Notes: generated by a model not told the origin, from the sequence alone. Positions 17,613-26,791 are shown, counted from the stretch's first letter. The stretch is 64,000 nucleotides of DNA from Saprospiraceae bacterium (GCA_029263015.1 JAJCYI010000013.1:43728-107727); one strand, 5' to 3'. Translations and numbers: made by a program.

Positions 17613-18521
17613 ATGGAACACAACCCTATTAATACTGAAAAAAATACTGGTTTTACCAATTCCCCACAGCAGGTTTTGCTGTTTATGGGAGCACTCGTTT
17701 TCCTGTGCATGATGCTTGGCTCTGGCATTATCGCACTGGCTTGCAATATACAAGGCATTGATTTTCAAGACACTATTGCCGGGTTCGGGAAAGAGGCTGC
17801 TCCCGATTTACGGAATTTTATGCGCGGGGCGTTGTTGGTCAATCATATCCTCACCTTTTTGGTGCCAGCAATGATAACAGGTTATGTTTTTTTCCGCCAA
17901 AGGTGGTCTTCCGAAATCGGTATCCGCCACGCTCCCGCTCCCGGGGCACTGGGCTGGGGAGTCCTCCTGACCGCCGTGGCATTCCCATTGGCTCAAGTTG
18001 CTTTTTCGGCCAACCGCTGGATAGTAGAAAAAATCGGTTGGCTCGAATCGCTCGTGCAATCTGAATCGGTCAGTGAAAATTTGATGGAAGGGTTACTGGT
18101 CATGCAATCACCGGTTGAAATGATTTTCAGTCTCATCGTGATGGCAGCAATCCCGGCCATCGGGGAAGAAATGGTTTTCCGGGGCCTCCTACAAAAACAA
18201 TTGCAAAGGCTGATGGCAAATCCCTATTTTGCCGTTGTGACAACCGCCCTGATCTTTAGCTTGGCCCATTTCCAGGTGCAACGGTTTTTTGCCATCTTCC
18301 TCCTGGGCATGGTGCTGGGGCTTATTTTTTATTGGACCAAAAACTTGTGGGTATCGATCGCCGGGCATTTTGTTTTCAATGGAACACAGGTCTTGGTTGC
18401 CTATTTCAACCAAGAAAATTTGGACAAGTTGAATACTGGAGAAGAAATGCAAATGCCTTTATTAGCGGTCGCTTTTTCATTGGTAGCGGTCATCTTTATT
18501 TCCAAAAAATTAAAAGAATAA
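17613..18521 (+). CDS. CPBP-family intramembrane metalloprotease
   Basis: The 302-residue protein has about eight hydrophobic segments. It carries the CPBP (Abi/CAAX protease-like) signatures EEMVFRGLLQ (about residue 187), the downstream ALIFSLAHFQ histidine motif and the final AGHFVFNGTQV motif, which supply the metal ligands and catalytic Glu pair. The family cleaves prenylated proteins or acts in peptide and bacteriocin immunity in other bacteria; the substrate here is unknown. It starts 141 bases from the divergent pdxJ and is followed on the same strand by a symporter gene. Confidence 0.88.
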   Translation: MEHNPINTEKNTGFTNSPQQVLLFMGALVFLCMMLGSGIIALACNIQGIDFQDTIAGFGKEAAPDLRNFMRGALLVNHILTFLVPAMITGYVFFRQRWSSEIGIRHAPAPGALGWGVLLTAVAFPLAQVAFSANRWIVEKIGWLESLVQSESVSENLMEGLLVMQSPVEMIFSLIVMAAIPAIGEEMVFRGLLQKQLQRLMANPYFAVVTTALIFSLAHFQVQRFFAIFLLGMVLGLIFYWTKNLWVSIAGHFVFNGTQVLVAYFNQENLDKLNTGEEMQMPLLAVAFSLVAVIFISKKLKE

Positions 18522-18523
18522 TA

Positions 18524-18603
18524 CATTGTTCCACAGTTTCATTGCTTCATGGCTTGGTTTACCGTGCAACAATGAAACAGTAGAACAATGAAACAGTGAA
18601 ACA
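18524..18603. repeat. word-like inverted repeat running into the symporter start codon
   Basis: CATTGTTCCACAGTTTCATT on the left pairs with the repeated words AACAATGAAACAGTAGAAC and ATGAAACAGTGAAACA on the right. The last word runs directly into the ATG of the symporter gene at 18604. A very similar word string precedes the permease-DtxR gene at 47231. Confidence 0.6.
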
Positions 18604-20073
18604 ATGAACCTCTCACCCACCCTCATCATCAGCACGGTCATCGCCTATTTTTTGGTGCTCATCGGCATTTCACTTTGGACAGGCCGCAGGGCCGACAGCA
18701 AGGATTTTTTTGTGGCAGGCCGGAAAGCCCCTTGGCTGATTGTTGCCATCGGCATGGTCGGGGCATCCATGTCAGGCGTCACGTTCATCTCCATTCCTGG
18801 GACAGTAGGTGCGGGAGGGCACAACCAAGCACTTTCGTACATGCAAGTCGTGTTCGGGTACATGCTTGGTTATCTGGTGATTGCGACCGTATTAATGCCG
18901 TTGTACTACCGCCTGAACCTGACTTCCATTTATAGCTACCTAGGAAAACGGTTTGGGTTTTATTCCAATAAAACAGGAGCGGCTTATTTCCTTTTGTCGA
19001 GGGTGATCGGGGCATCGTTCCGGCTGTTTTTGGTAGCCATAGTTTTGGACAAATTTGTGCTTGGCATACCACCGTTTAACGTGCCTTTTGAAATCACCGT
19101 GATGGGCACCATTTTGCTCATCTGGGTTTACACATTCAAAGGCGGCATCAAGACCATCATTTGGACGGACACCCTGCAAACCATCATGTATTTTACCGCC
19201 ATCGTGGCCACCATCGTTTCCATCGGATCGGCTATGGACAAAAACCCAGGCGAGCTGATCGGCATGATCCAGCAAAGCGATTATTCCAAAATTTTCTTCT
19301 TTGAAGGCGGCTGGAGCGATCCGAACAACTTTTTCAAACAGTTCTTCGCCGGCGCACTCATTACCATCGTGATGACGGGGCTGGATCAGGACATGATGCA
19401 GAAAAACCTCTCGTGCCCCAATATTCGAGACGCCCAGAAGAACATGTTCACCATGTCGGCCATCCTCTTTTTTGTCAATCTGCTTGTTCTGGGAATGGGT
19501 GCCCTGCTCTACCTCTATGCCGACCACCTCAGCCTCGAAATACCGGGTCGCTCTGATTACCTCTTCCCAACCCTTGCGCTGAACCATCTGCCAGCAGCAG
19601 TTGGACTAATGTTCATGATCGGTTTGATAGCGGCAGCTTATTCAAGCGCTGACTCAGCACTGACGGCCCTCACTACTTCTTTCTGTGTTGATTTTATGAA
19701 ATTTGAAATCAGCGAAAAAACGGAAGCCGAAAAAAGGAAAACGCGTTTAGCCGTGCATGTGGGCTTCTCGGTACTGCTCGCCATTACCATCCTCATTTTC
19801 AATTCACTGAACGACGACGCCGTCATCAACAACCTGTTCAAAGCAGCAGGATATACTTATGGACCGCTACTTGGCCTTTTCACTTTCGGCATGTTGTCGA
19901 AAAAGAAGATCAGGGACCGGCTGGTCATTCCAGTCTGTCTGCTGTCACCGATCTTGACCTGGCTCATCGTGGATTGGTCGAAATCAGCGATCGGTTTTGA
20001 CTGGGGCTTTTTGAATTTGGCACTGAACGGGGTTTTGACGATGGTGGGGTTGCTGGTAATTTCGAGGAGGTAA
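18604..20073 (+). CDS. sodium:solute symporter (SSS family)
   Basis: The 489-residue product has about 13 transmembrane helices and typical SSS features: WTGRRADSKDFFVAGRKAPW near the N-terminus, GASMSGVTFISIPG in helix 2-3, and the GLIAAAYSSADSALTALTTS segment that forms part of the Na2 site. Such carriers import sugars, vitamins, nucleosides, proline or anions with Na+. The closest style is the group annotated generically as sodium:solute symporter in Bacteroidota, so the substrate is not assigned. The methyltransferase gene follows on the same strand by 28 bases. Confidence 0.9.
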   Translation: MNLSPTLIISTVIAYFLVLIGISLWTGRRADSKDFFVAGRKAPWLIVAIGMVGASMSGVTFISIPGTVGAGGHNQALSYMQVVFGYMLGYLVIATVLMPLYYRLNLTSIYSYLGKRFGFYSNKTGAAYFLLSRVIGASFRLFLVAIVLDKFVLGIPPFNVPFEITVMGTILLIWVYTFKGGIKTIIWTDTLQTIMYFTAIVATIVSIGSAMDKNPGELIGMIQQSDYSKIFFFEGGWSDPNNFFKQFFAGALITIVMTGLDQDMMQKNLSCPNIRDAQKNMFTMSAILFFVNLLVLGMGALLYLYADHLSLEIPGRSDYLFPTLALNHLPAAVGLMFMIGLIAAAYSSADSALTALTTSFCVDFMKFEISEKTEAEKRKTRLAVHVGFSVLLAITILIFNSLNDDAVINNLFKAAGYTYGPLLGLFTFGMLSKKKIRDRLVIPVCLLSPILTWLIVDWSKSAIGFDWGFLNLALNGVLTMVGLLVISRR

Positions 20074-20101
20074 AGTGAAACAAACAAATAGAATTCTCAA
20101 A

Positions 20102-21037
20102 ATGAAATCTTTTTTCTTCCCAATTCTCCTATTCTTTTCATTCCATGCGTTCGGGCAGAATAACACCTCTCCTCACACGCAACTGGTCACTGGTCTGGTA
20201 AACTACCGCAATGAGCTTATTGCAGAAAACTCTGATAATTTTAAAGAAATCAGCAAATTGGATACGCTCTGGAAATTAGGGGCTGAGCACCAAGATGAGG
20301 TACAAGCGTTTTTGGGCAATGTTATTTATGCCCATGAAGTGGCTTTAATCCCTCCAAAAAAAATGATAAAGAAATGGGAAAAACAGGATCTCCCCTTTTT
20401 TTATTTATTATCAGAAGATAATATCAGGATAATCCTTGAAAACAAACACCTGATCGGACTGCTGGCTGCGGGAATCCTCGAGGCCGACCCACCATTCAAA
20501 ATTGCCTCGGGTACTTGGTTATTTAAAGAACTGGATTTTTACAAAATAAAAGACAGAATGCACGTCGCTGAAATAGGCGCAGGCAATGGCGTGTTCAGTC
20601 TCATGCTGGGGCTTGCTTACGACAGCCTTTCCATTTATGTGAACGACTTGAATTATTCCAACGTTGAATTTGCTATGTCAAAAATCACACAATGCCAAAG
20701 CAAAAAGGACGGTAATAAATACATTTTCGTGAATGGAAAAAAGAAAGCGACACAATTGGAAAATGTTAAACTGGATAAAATAATCATCCGCAATTCTTTC
20801 CATCATTTTTCCCACCGGGCTGAAATGCTCGAATCCATCAAGCAGTCCTTGCTGCCCGATGGCAACCTTTATATTGCCGATCCGTTTTTGGCACCGGATC
20901 ATTCCTTTGGGTGCAATAAAGTCATGCCCCTCGAAGACATTAAAAAAGCCCTTCTTGAAAACGGGTTTAGAATTGTTGAAGAAAAACACAACCCTGATTG
21001 GGATTGGGTATATTTGCATTGCAAACCTATAACTTAA
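20102..21037 (+). CDS. exported SAM-dependent methyltransferase-like protein
   Basis: From the ATG at 20102 the 311-residue product starts with a clear signal peptide (MKSFFFPILLFFSFHAFG, then QNN). The second half is a class I methyltransferase Rossmann domain: motif I HVAEIGAGNGVFSL, an acidic loop VNDLNYSN, IRNSFHHFSHRAEML and LLPDGNLYIADPF. An exported SAM-dependent enzyme is odd because SAM is not normally found in the periplasm. The protein might have another role or stay membrane-linked. An upstream in-frame GTG at 20075 would add nine residues before the signal. Confidence 0.8.
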   Translation: MKSFFFPILLFFSFHAFGQNNTSPHTQLVTGLVNYRNELIAENSDNFKEISKLDTLWKLGAEHQDEVQAFLGNVIYAHEVALIPPKKMIKKWEKQDLPFFYLLSEDNIRIILENKHLIGLLAAGILEADPPFKIASGTWLFKELDFYKIKDRMHVAEIGAGNGVFSLMLGLAYDSLSIYVNDLNYSNVEFAMSKITQCQSKKDGNKYIFVNGKKKATQLENVKLDKIIIRNSFHHFSHRAEMLESIKQSLLPDGNLYIADPFLAPDHSFGCNKVMPLEDIKKALLENGFRIVEEKHNPDWDWVYLHCKPIT

Positions 21038-21056
21038 AACCTAAATCCAACGAGCC

Positions 21057-22535
21057 ATGCAATTCAAAAAACCTCTTGTATTCTTGTTTTCTTGTTTCTT
21101 CTTTTTCATGCTCAGCGCCCAGGAAGGAAAATTAATTCCACCAAAAAAACTCTTAAAAGATTTCGACCTGCTCACCTCCATCATCGAAGCGCACCCCGCC
21201 CCCTACCGCCATATTTCGGAAAAAGAACTCAAAGCCCTGATAGATAGCACCCGCAACCTACTTAATGAGCCAATGGAGGCCCTGCGCTTTTTTAAATTGA
21301 CATGCCCGATATACAGTGCAATAAAAGACGGCCACACCTCCATGTCCATGCCTGCACCTTGGATGAAAAAATACCTGAAAGAAAATGGCATGTTCCCGTA
21401 TAAAATATATATAACGGAAGAAACCCGGATGTATATTATTGACAACCGCGGGCAGGACAGCACCATTGCAATGGGGGCCGAAATATTGGCGTTGAACGCC
21501 GTGCCGACCGCTGCCTTTATCAAAAATATAAGCTCCTATATTTCTTATGAGCAGGAGATTTTCAGGAATACCGTTATTGAAAACAGGTTTGATCTTTACC
21601 TGCTGCTGCATTTTGGCGAAGCCACGGAAATAAACCTGGATTATCTGAGCGATGCCGAGCACAGCCATGTTGTGAAATATATTTCCGCCAAAAAATGGCT
21701 GGAGGAACTGGATGCGGAAGAAGAACTTCGCCGGAAAAGAATTGCCATTGGCCAACCATACCAATATACAAAAATAAGGGATGACGTAGGGCTATTAAAA
21801 ATCTATTCCTTTGCCATTTACAATCAGAATAAATATGATGGCTTCCTGCGTAAAATGTTCCGGCAAATTAGAAAGGACGGAGTGCAATCGCTCATCATTG
21901 ATGTACGGGGCAATACGGGCGGTTACCCAAAAACAGTATCAGACCTGTTGCACTGTGTTTCGGAAAGATATTTCAAAACAATGGCCCGCTCTGAAATGAA
22001 AGTGAGTGAATCATACCAAGAGTTTTTCAGCAACATGATCCCTTCCCGCAACCTTTCATATTCAGGTATCCAATTCTTAAGCGGCAGGCATTCCATTGAT
22101 ATAAATGCCCTTTTTACAAAAGAAGTTGATTCGTTCATAACCGAGGAAAGCAAATTCAATGAGCCGCCCGAAGAGACTTATAATGAATTTACTGGAGATT
22201 TATATTTGCTCACCGACCGCCGTTCCTTTTCGGCTTCCTCCTCTTTTGCGGCCACATTTCGCTGCTACCAATTGGGGTTGATAATTGGGTCGGAAACTGG
22301 CGGCACAAAGATTTTCCATGCCAACAGCATGTACAAAAAGCTGCCACATTCGGGCATCTATTGCGGGATGGCCACTACCCGCCTTTATACAGCCTGCTTC
22401 TATGAAGAAGATGAGGGCATCAAGCCTGACCTGGAAGTGAAGCCCACTGTACAGGAACTAGTTGCTAAGCGAGACGCCGTGCTGGATTATACGTTGCGGG
22501 TGATAAATAAGGTGAAGAAGATGAGGAAGGAGTAA
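21057..22535 (+). CDS. S41-family (C-terminal processing-like) peptidase, secreted
   Basis: The 492-residue product has a signal peptide (MQFKKPLVFLFSCFFFFMLSAQ), a helical N-terminal part and a PDZ-like region near residues 120-160. The S41 core includes QSLIIDVRGNTGGYPKTVSD and the nucleophile segment LLTDRRSFSASSSFAATF, then IIGSETGGTK. These place it in the tail-specific protease/tricorn-core clan. Secreted S41 enzymes of this type in Bacteroidota are usually of unknown substrate. It is 19 bases downstream of the methyltransferase gene and may be co-transcribed. Confidence 0.87.
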   Translation: MQFKKPLVFLFSCFFFFMLSAQEGKLIPPKKLLKDFDLLTSIIEAHPAPYRHISEKELKALIDSTRNLLNEPMEALRFFKLTCPIYSAIKDGHTSMSMPAPWMKKYLKENGMFPYKIYITEETRMYIIDNRGQDSTIAMGAEILALNAVPTAAFIKNISSYISYEQEIFRNTVIENRFDLYLLLHFGEATEINLDYLSDAEHSHVVKYISAKKWLEELDAEEELRRKRIAIGQPYQYTKIRDDVGLLKIYSFAIYNQNKYDGFLRKMFRQIRKDGVQSLIIDVRGNTGGYPKTVSDLLHCVSERYFKTMARSEMKVSESYQEFFSNMIPSRNLSYSGIQFLSGRHSIDINALFTKEVDSFITEESKFNEPPEETYNEFTGDLYLLTDRRSFSASSSFAATFRCYQLGLIIGSETGGTKIFHANSMYKKLPHSGIYCGMATTRLYTACFYEEDEGIKPDLEVKPTVQELVAKRDAVLDYTLRVINKVKKMRKE

Positions 22536-22544
22536 TGCAACATA

Positions 22545-24521
22545 TCACCTTATCAACAAAAAATCACCCGCTTTAATCTTGGCCTCTCCCGTGACCAGTA
22601 TATTGTAATTAATTAAATAAACATATACGCCACTTTCCATCGGTTTTCCTTTGAATGTCCCGTCCCAATTACCGCTGGTTTGGGAAGAGTCGTATAACAA
22701 ACCACCCCACCTGTTAAAAATCTGAACTTTTAAATTATCGACCCCTTCATGGAATATTTCAAAAACATCATTAATGCCATCATTATTCGGACTAAAAGCA
22801 GATGGCACATAAATATGCTGATCGCAGGACTGAAATTCGACAAATATGGAATCCCTGAGTTGGCAATGCCGAAAGTCCACTTCGACCCGATGCCACCCTC
22901 CCTCTGTTATTTTTCTTTTTTGGCCAGAAAACCCATCATTCCATATATAACCACTTGCGCCTGGGACGAACGCATCTAACTCAATAAATTCATCATCACA
23001 CAATAAGGTATCAGTACCCAATTCAAAGCTTGGAACTGGCACAACAGTCAGTCCGGTTAAAAAAGTATCCCGGCAGCCAGCAAATTGTATGATATGTTGA
23101 ATCTGAAAATTACCCGTTTGATTGTAAAATATTTCGCTTGGATTTTGGAGCGATGAATTGGAGGGGGTTGCCCCCGCAAAAGACCACTGCCAGGCATCTG
23201 CATTTACCTGTGCAAGGTTGTTGAATGAGATAAAGGAATTTTGACAAACCGTGTCTGGCACATTAAAAAAAGGGTCTGGAATAATAGCTGGTTCGCAAAA
23301 ATTTTCTGCTGTTATTTGAATCGGCATTAAATCAATTTCAGCATCCGTATCTATTGTAAAATCAAAAGCCGTCCAGCCAAAACTCATAGTATCAATTTGC
23401 AATGGCTCTAAACTGGAACAAATATTAAAATGCTCACATCCGGCTATTAAACCATTTTTATCTGTTTTATAAAACAGGCCACCAGTTACACCAGGAATTG
23501 TACTTTTACCCAAAATCGCATACCCATCCTCCGTTTCAAAACCCAGTCGAAAATCGGTATAACCGCCAACATAACCGCGCTCCCAGTTTATAGTGCCAGT
23601 CCCGTCCATTTTCATCATGCAAACAATTCCAGGGCCGTCGTAAATGCCAGATAAAAACAAATCATCTTCATTTGTGATATATGCACCCGCTATGTTAAAA
23701 GGTGAATCCATAATATTGGCCCATAATATATCACCTGATGTATTTAACCTCATGAGAAACTCCCTATTATCATTTGGCACAAACCCTGTAATTATCATTT
23801 CACCATTAGCGAAATAATCTAAATTTATTGGGTGGGGAAAGTTATATGATTTTGAAAATATCGGTTCACCATTTGGGGATATTTTCAGAATATGTGTGAT
23901 TAATTCTCCAGTTATCATTGGGTGTTCACCACGGCCCATAAGTAAATAATTGCCTGTAGAATCTTCGTTTATTTGCGTAATATGGGAAGCGGCATTATTG
24001 GCAAAACCTTTTGTCCAAACAATTGCTCCATTTGCATTTACTTTAACGATCCTAAAATCACCAAACGGCTGATTAATGGAAACAAGAATATTACCATTTT
24101 CGGCAACGAATAAATCCTGTGAATCATTGAAATTTTCGCCTAAATAAATATCCCATATCTTTTGCCCTTGATCATTTAATTTTATCAATATTAATTTGGA
24201 CTGCATCAAAATATCAACTCCCACATCAATTAATAGGTAAATATCATTTTGCTCAGAAGCAGCCATTTTTTGAACTCTGCTTTCTTCAGTTGCATTAATT
24301 TGCTGTGCCCATTCCACCTCTCCAAAAGCGTCTGTAGAAAACACAACCGCCCGATCATTCCCTTCTTTTTCATCGTACCCGATCACATAATTTCCATTCG
24401 GCAATTGCGATCCATCCCTGATAATTCCAGTATTAAAATCGTATTTTTTTTGAAATGTTATTTGAGAAAAAAGACTCAATAAATAAAAGAGGAATATATA
24501 GGTGAGCAATGATTTTTTCAT
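22545..24521 (-). CDS. secreted PKD-domain protein with T9SS type B sorting tail
   Basis: The 658-residue product has a signal peptide (MKKSLLTYIFLFYLLSLFSQ). A propeller-like repeat region covers the first 400 residues (GNGNYLLMGRGEHP-type strands). A PKD-like domain has WQWSFAGATPSNSSLQNP. The final C-terminal domain of the gliding-motility type is recognised by YVPSAFSPNNDGINDVFEI, IFNRWGGLLYDS and GVYVYLINY. That tail marks export through the type IX system with type B sorting. The ATG at 24521 starts the signal peptide; an upstream in-frame ATG would add 16 polar residues. Confidence 0.87.
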   Translation of the reverse strand: MKKSLLTYIFLFYLLSLFSQITFQKKYDFNTGIIRDGSQLPNGNYVIGYDEKEGNDRAVVFSTDAFGEVEWAQQINATEESRVQKMAASEQNDIYLLIDVGVDILMQSKLILIKLNDQGQKIWDIYLGENFNDSQDLFVAENGNILVSINQPFGDFRIVKVNANGAIVWTKGFANNAASHITQINEDSTGNYLLMGRGEHPMITGELITHILKISPNGEPIFSKSYNFPHPINLDYFANGEMIITGFVPNDNREFLMRLNTSGDILWANIMDSPFNIAGAYITNEDDLFLSGIYDGPGIVCMMKMDGTGTINWERGYVGGYTDFRLGFETEDGYAILGKSTIPGVTGGLFYKTDKNGLIAGCEHFNICSSLEPLQIDTMSFGWTAFDFTIDTDAEIDLMPIQITAENFCEPAIIPDPFFNVPDTVCQNSFISFNNLAQVNADAWQWSFAGATPSNSSLQNPSEIFYNQTGNFQIQHIIQFAGCRDTFLTGLTVVPVPSFELGTDTLLCDDEFIELDAFVPGASGYIWNDGFSGQKRKITEGGWHRVEVDFRHCQLRDSIFVEFQSCDQHIYVPSAFSPNNDGINDVFEIFHEGVDNLKVQIFNRWGGLLYDSSQTSGNWDGTFKGKPMESGVYVYLINYNILVTGEAKIKAGDFLLIR

Positions 24522-24574
24522 GTTGCAGCAGAAAGCAATAAAATGTTCGACTTCAGATTCGACAGGCAAGTTAG

Positions 24575-24866
24575 TTAAATAATTTAAGTTGTGATGAATC
24601 CATATCTGAAAAGGAAATCGGTCTACCGGTTCATGGTTTATTGGTGTAAGACGCTCCGAAAGACCAAAACACCTTAAACCAATAGACCCTTTAATCTTGA
24701 CCTGTATTTATCAATACTTCGGTAACTTTTTGAGAATTCAAAATTTTTAAATCATAATCGACTGATATCCAAGCATTTGTGTTTTTAAATATAAATTCTT
24801 AAAACTTTGACAATCAATGACTTATGAAAAGTTACCGAAGTGTTGTTTATCGCAACTCGGATTAAT
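24575..24866. repeat. palindromic repeat family A, copy 1 (interrupted)
   Basis: This region is clearly similar to 44523-44663: both hold ...GATGAATCCATATCTG (or GATGATTCC), a CTACCGGTT/TTACCGGTT block, AGACGCTCCG, AAAACACCTTAAA and CTGTATTTATC, and both end in CGCAAC. The ends of the complete copy pair as AGGTTGCGAT/ATCGCAACCT. Here the right end is split by a second element at 24713-24845. It lies between the T9SS type B gene and the next palindrome upstream of the Fic gene. Confidence 0.8.
24713..24845. mobile_element. 133-bp MITE-like insertion nested in repeat A
   Basis: The ends AATACTTCGGTAACTTTT and AACACTTCGGTAACTTTT (right, reverse complement) are inverted repeats. The insertion is flanked by TTTATC at 24707-24712 and again at 24846-24851, consistent with a 6-bp target duplication. 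The second copy of repeat A (44523-44663) reads straight through TTTATCGCAAC with no insertion and so shows the empty site. No protein is encoded, so movement would need a transposase supplied elsewhere. Confidence 0.75.
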
Positions 24867-24882
24867 TATTAGATTCCAGGGG

Positions 24883-25016
24883 TTAGTCGCCTTGAGGTGA
24901 CGCCTTTGGGCGAGGAATGTGGGGAGAAAGGCATTACCACTATTTACGGCCAGCCTTGAGGCAACGCCTTTTCTTCCCGCTATCCTCTCGCAAAGGCATC
25001 ACCTCAAGGCGACTAA
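24883..25016. repeat. palindromic repeat family B, copy 1
   Basis: The arms TTAGTCGCCTTGAGGTGACG and the reverse complement of CATCACCTCAAGGCGACTAA pair over about 30 bases. An inner block TTGAGGCAACGCCTTT...CAAAGGCATCACCTCA recurs at 32130-32179. The element lies 67 bases upstream of the Fic gene start. Confidence 0.75.
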
Positions 25017-25083
25017 ATAAATTACATGAGTTTGGAAAACAAAAAAATATGACTAAATTTGTCAAGACAAAATAAATCAACAA

Positions 25084-26154
25084 ATGGAAATCCTGGCCAA
25101 TTCTCTCAAAAATAGCCGCATGGACGCTGGGCTGAAAATGAAAGAAATAGCAATGCGTACTGGCATCGACCAAGCCCTGTTGAGCAAATTCGAGAACGGG
25201 AAGCGTTTGCCGACGGAAGCCCATCTGCTTTTATTGGGAGGTGTTTACTCACTGGATGTCAATGAGTTGCGCAAATTGTGGTTGGCCGACAAGGTTGTTG
25301 ACTTGGTACAGTACGAGGCTTCCCCCACCGAAATATTTGCCCTCGCTGAGAGCCGGATGGAATATCTCCGCAGTAGTCGCACGCTGGAAATGCCACAATT
25401 ATCTGCCGAGCTGGAGAAAAAACTAAAAGCCATCGACCACCTGCGTGACGAATGGCAAGCAAAGAAGCCACTCAATGCTACCCAGCTTCAGCGGATGCAG
25501 GAGTTTTTCACCATCGAATATACTTTCGAAAGCAACCGCATCGAGGGCAATACGCTGACTTTGCAGGAAACCAGCCTCGTAGTGAACGAGGGTCTGACCA
25601 TTAGCGGAAAAACGATGAAAGAACACTTGGAGGCGGTCAACCATGCCGAGGCGGTCGATTTTGTGATGGGGCTGGCCACCAACAGGGAGGAACTGACTCG
25701 GCGTAACCTGCTCGACCTTCATGCACTCATCTTGAAATCCATCGACCGGGAGAATGCAGGGCGCTACAGAAGTGTGCCTGTGCGGATTTCGGGGAGCGAA
25801 CACAAACCGCCACAGCCTTTCCTGTCAGACAAACTTATGGAGGACTATTTAATCCACTACCGCCAACAACGAGCAGTAATGCACCCAGTCATTCTCGCTG
25901 CTGAAATGCACGAGCGCTTGGTGAGCATCCACCCATTTATAGATGGAAACGGACGCACCGCACGACTGGTGATGAACCTTGTACTACTGCGTAACGGCTA
26001 CACCATCGCCAACCTGAAAGGAGACGCAAATTCCCGCCTGGCCTATTACCACGCCTTGGAAAAAGTGCAGGTGGACAATGACTCGCAAGTGTTTTACCAT
26101 CTTGTGAGCGATGTAGTGATTGAATCATTGAATGCACATCTTGCACTTGTTTGA
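25084..26154 (+). CDS. Fic-domain protein with N-terminal XRE-type DNA-binding domain
   Basis: Residues 1-65 form a helix-turn-helix domain (MKEIAMRTGIDQALLSKFEN). Residues about 105-350 form a Fic/DOC domain with the full catalytic motif HPFIDGNGRT at 283-292. A built-in inhibitory motif, SNRIEGN at 150-156, fits the class II (S/T)xxxE(G/N) pattern. Fic enzymes usually transfer AMP to a hydroxyl of a target protein. The fusion suggests a self-contained regulator that may bind its own promoter while the Fic activity is held in check. No partner antitoxin gene is adjacent, consistent with the internal inhibitory helix. The target is unknown. Confidence 0.9.
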   Translation: MEILANSLKNSRMDAGLKMKEIAMRTGIDQALLSKFENGKRLPTEAHLLLLGGVYSLDVNELRKLWLADKVVDLVQYEASPTEIFALAESRMEYLRSSRTLEMPQLSAELEKKLKAIDHLRDEWQAKKPLNATQLQRMQEFFTIEYTFESNRIEGNTLTLQETSLVVNEGLTISGKTMKEHLEAVNHAEAVDFVMGLATNREELTRRNLLDLHALILKSIDRENAGRYRSVPVRISGSEHKPPQPFLSDKLMEDYLIHYRQQRAVMHPVILAAEMHERLVSIHPFIDGNGRTARLVMNLVLLRNGYTIANLKGDANSRLAYYHALEKVQVDNDSQVFYHLVSDVVIESLNAHLALV

Positions 26155-26164
26155 GGCAAAGAGG

Positions 26165-26186
26165 GGCGGCTGTTCGAGCAGCCGCC
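26165..26186. terminator. terminator between convergent fic and DUF1801 genes
   Basis: The stem GGCGGCTG/CAGCCGCC with a 6-base loop lies 11 bases after the fic stop and is followed by TTTCATTGTTTTTT. It sits between convergent genes and would serve mainly the forward strand. Confidence 0.75.
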
Positions 26187-26188
26187 TT

Positions 26189-26623
26189 TCATTGTTTTTT
26201 CCGTTTCCGCTTTTCCCGATACATCATTTCATCGTTTTCTACTGCCTCAAAAAGATAAGCCTGCAATATTTCTTCGTTGATTTCATCCACCGTAAAAAAA
26301 CGCTTTGAGAAGACCTGCTTGCGGTTTCCTTTTTCCAAATAGTTGTTCTCGTCCACCAGCAAGTTGCCATAGTTAAAACCAAATTCTACTCCATCCCAAG
26401 TCTTGCTGCCCCAAGAAACAGCGCCTGGCCAAATATAACAAATGCCTTTGTGCTTACTGAAAAAGGGGACGTTGAAAGACAACCGCTCTTTTATGCCTGG
26501 CACACACTCAAAAACCAGTTCCCGGAGCCTTTCCACAACGACCAATTGATTTTCTGGCAAAAAGGCCAGCAGCTCGCCAACACCGTTGAAACTAACATTC
26601 TGCATTTGTTTTTTTTCTTTCAT
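26189..26623 (-). CDS. DUF1801-family protein
   Basis: The 144-residue cytoplasmic protein has the DUF1801 layout: an opening FLPENQLVVVERLRELVFE helix, PGIKERLSFNVPFFSKHKG, then a beta strand region (ICYIWPGAVSW and GVEFGFNYGNLL) and a basic C-terminus ending KRKRKKQ. Such proteins adopt a YdhG/YjbR-like fold with no settled activity. The ATG at 26623 is used; a second ATG six codons in is possible. It is convergent with the fic gene. Confidence 0.75.
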   Translation of the reverse strand: MKEKKQMQNVSFNGVGELLAFLPENQLVVVERLRELVFECVPGIKERLSFNVPFFSKHKGICYIWPGAVSWGSKTWDGVEFGFNYGNLLVDENNYLEKGNRKQVFSKRFFTVDEINEEILQAYLFEAVENDEMMYREKRKRKKQ

Positions 26624-26757
26624 AATGGTTACTGGCGATCGTGAAGGTATTTTTTTTAATCGTACAAATTTATGAGACTAATTCAAAATGGTGGAATACG
26701 CCTTATTGTTCGACGCCTCGAAGGAGTACGTGACACCTATTTCCGAAATCAAGGTTT

Positions 26758-26791
26758 AGGTGTCGGACGCCTTTAGAGGCGTCCGACACCT
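26758..26791. repeat. palindromic repeat family C, single copy
   Basis: The arms AGGTGTCGGACGCCT and AGGCGTCCGACACCT are exact complements around a 4-base loop. A degraded relative (GACGCCTCGAAGGAGTACG and TGACACCT) lies just to the left at 26712-26738. The core GTGTC(C/G)GACGCCT is shared with the double copy at 32827-32915. The rest of the 279-base gap before the DUF2071 gene shows nothing else. Confidence 0.7.

Noticed and set aside
18940..19587. 215-codon minus-strand frame inside the symporter gene
   Set aside because: Antisense of a well-supported SSS transporter; its His/Val-rich composition is typical of such shadows.
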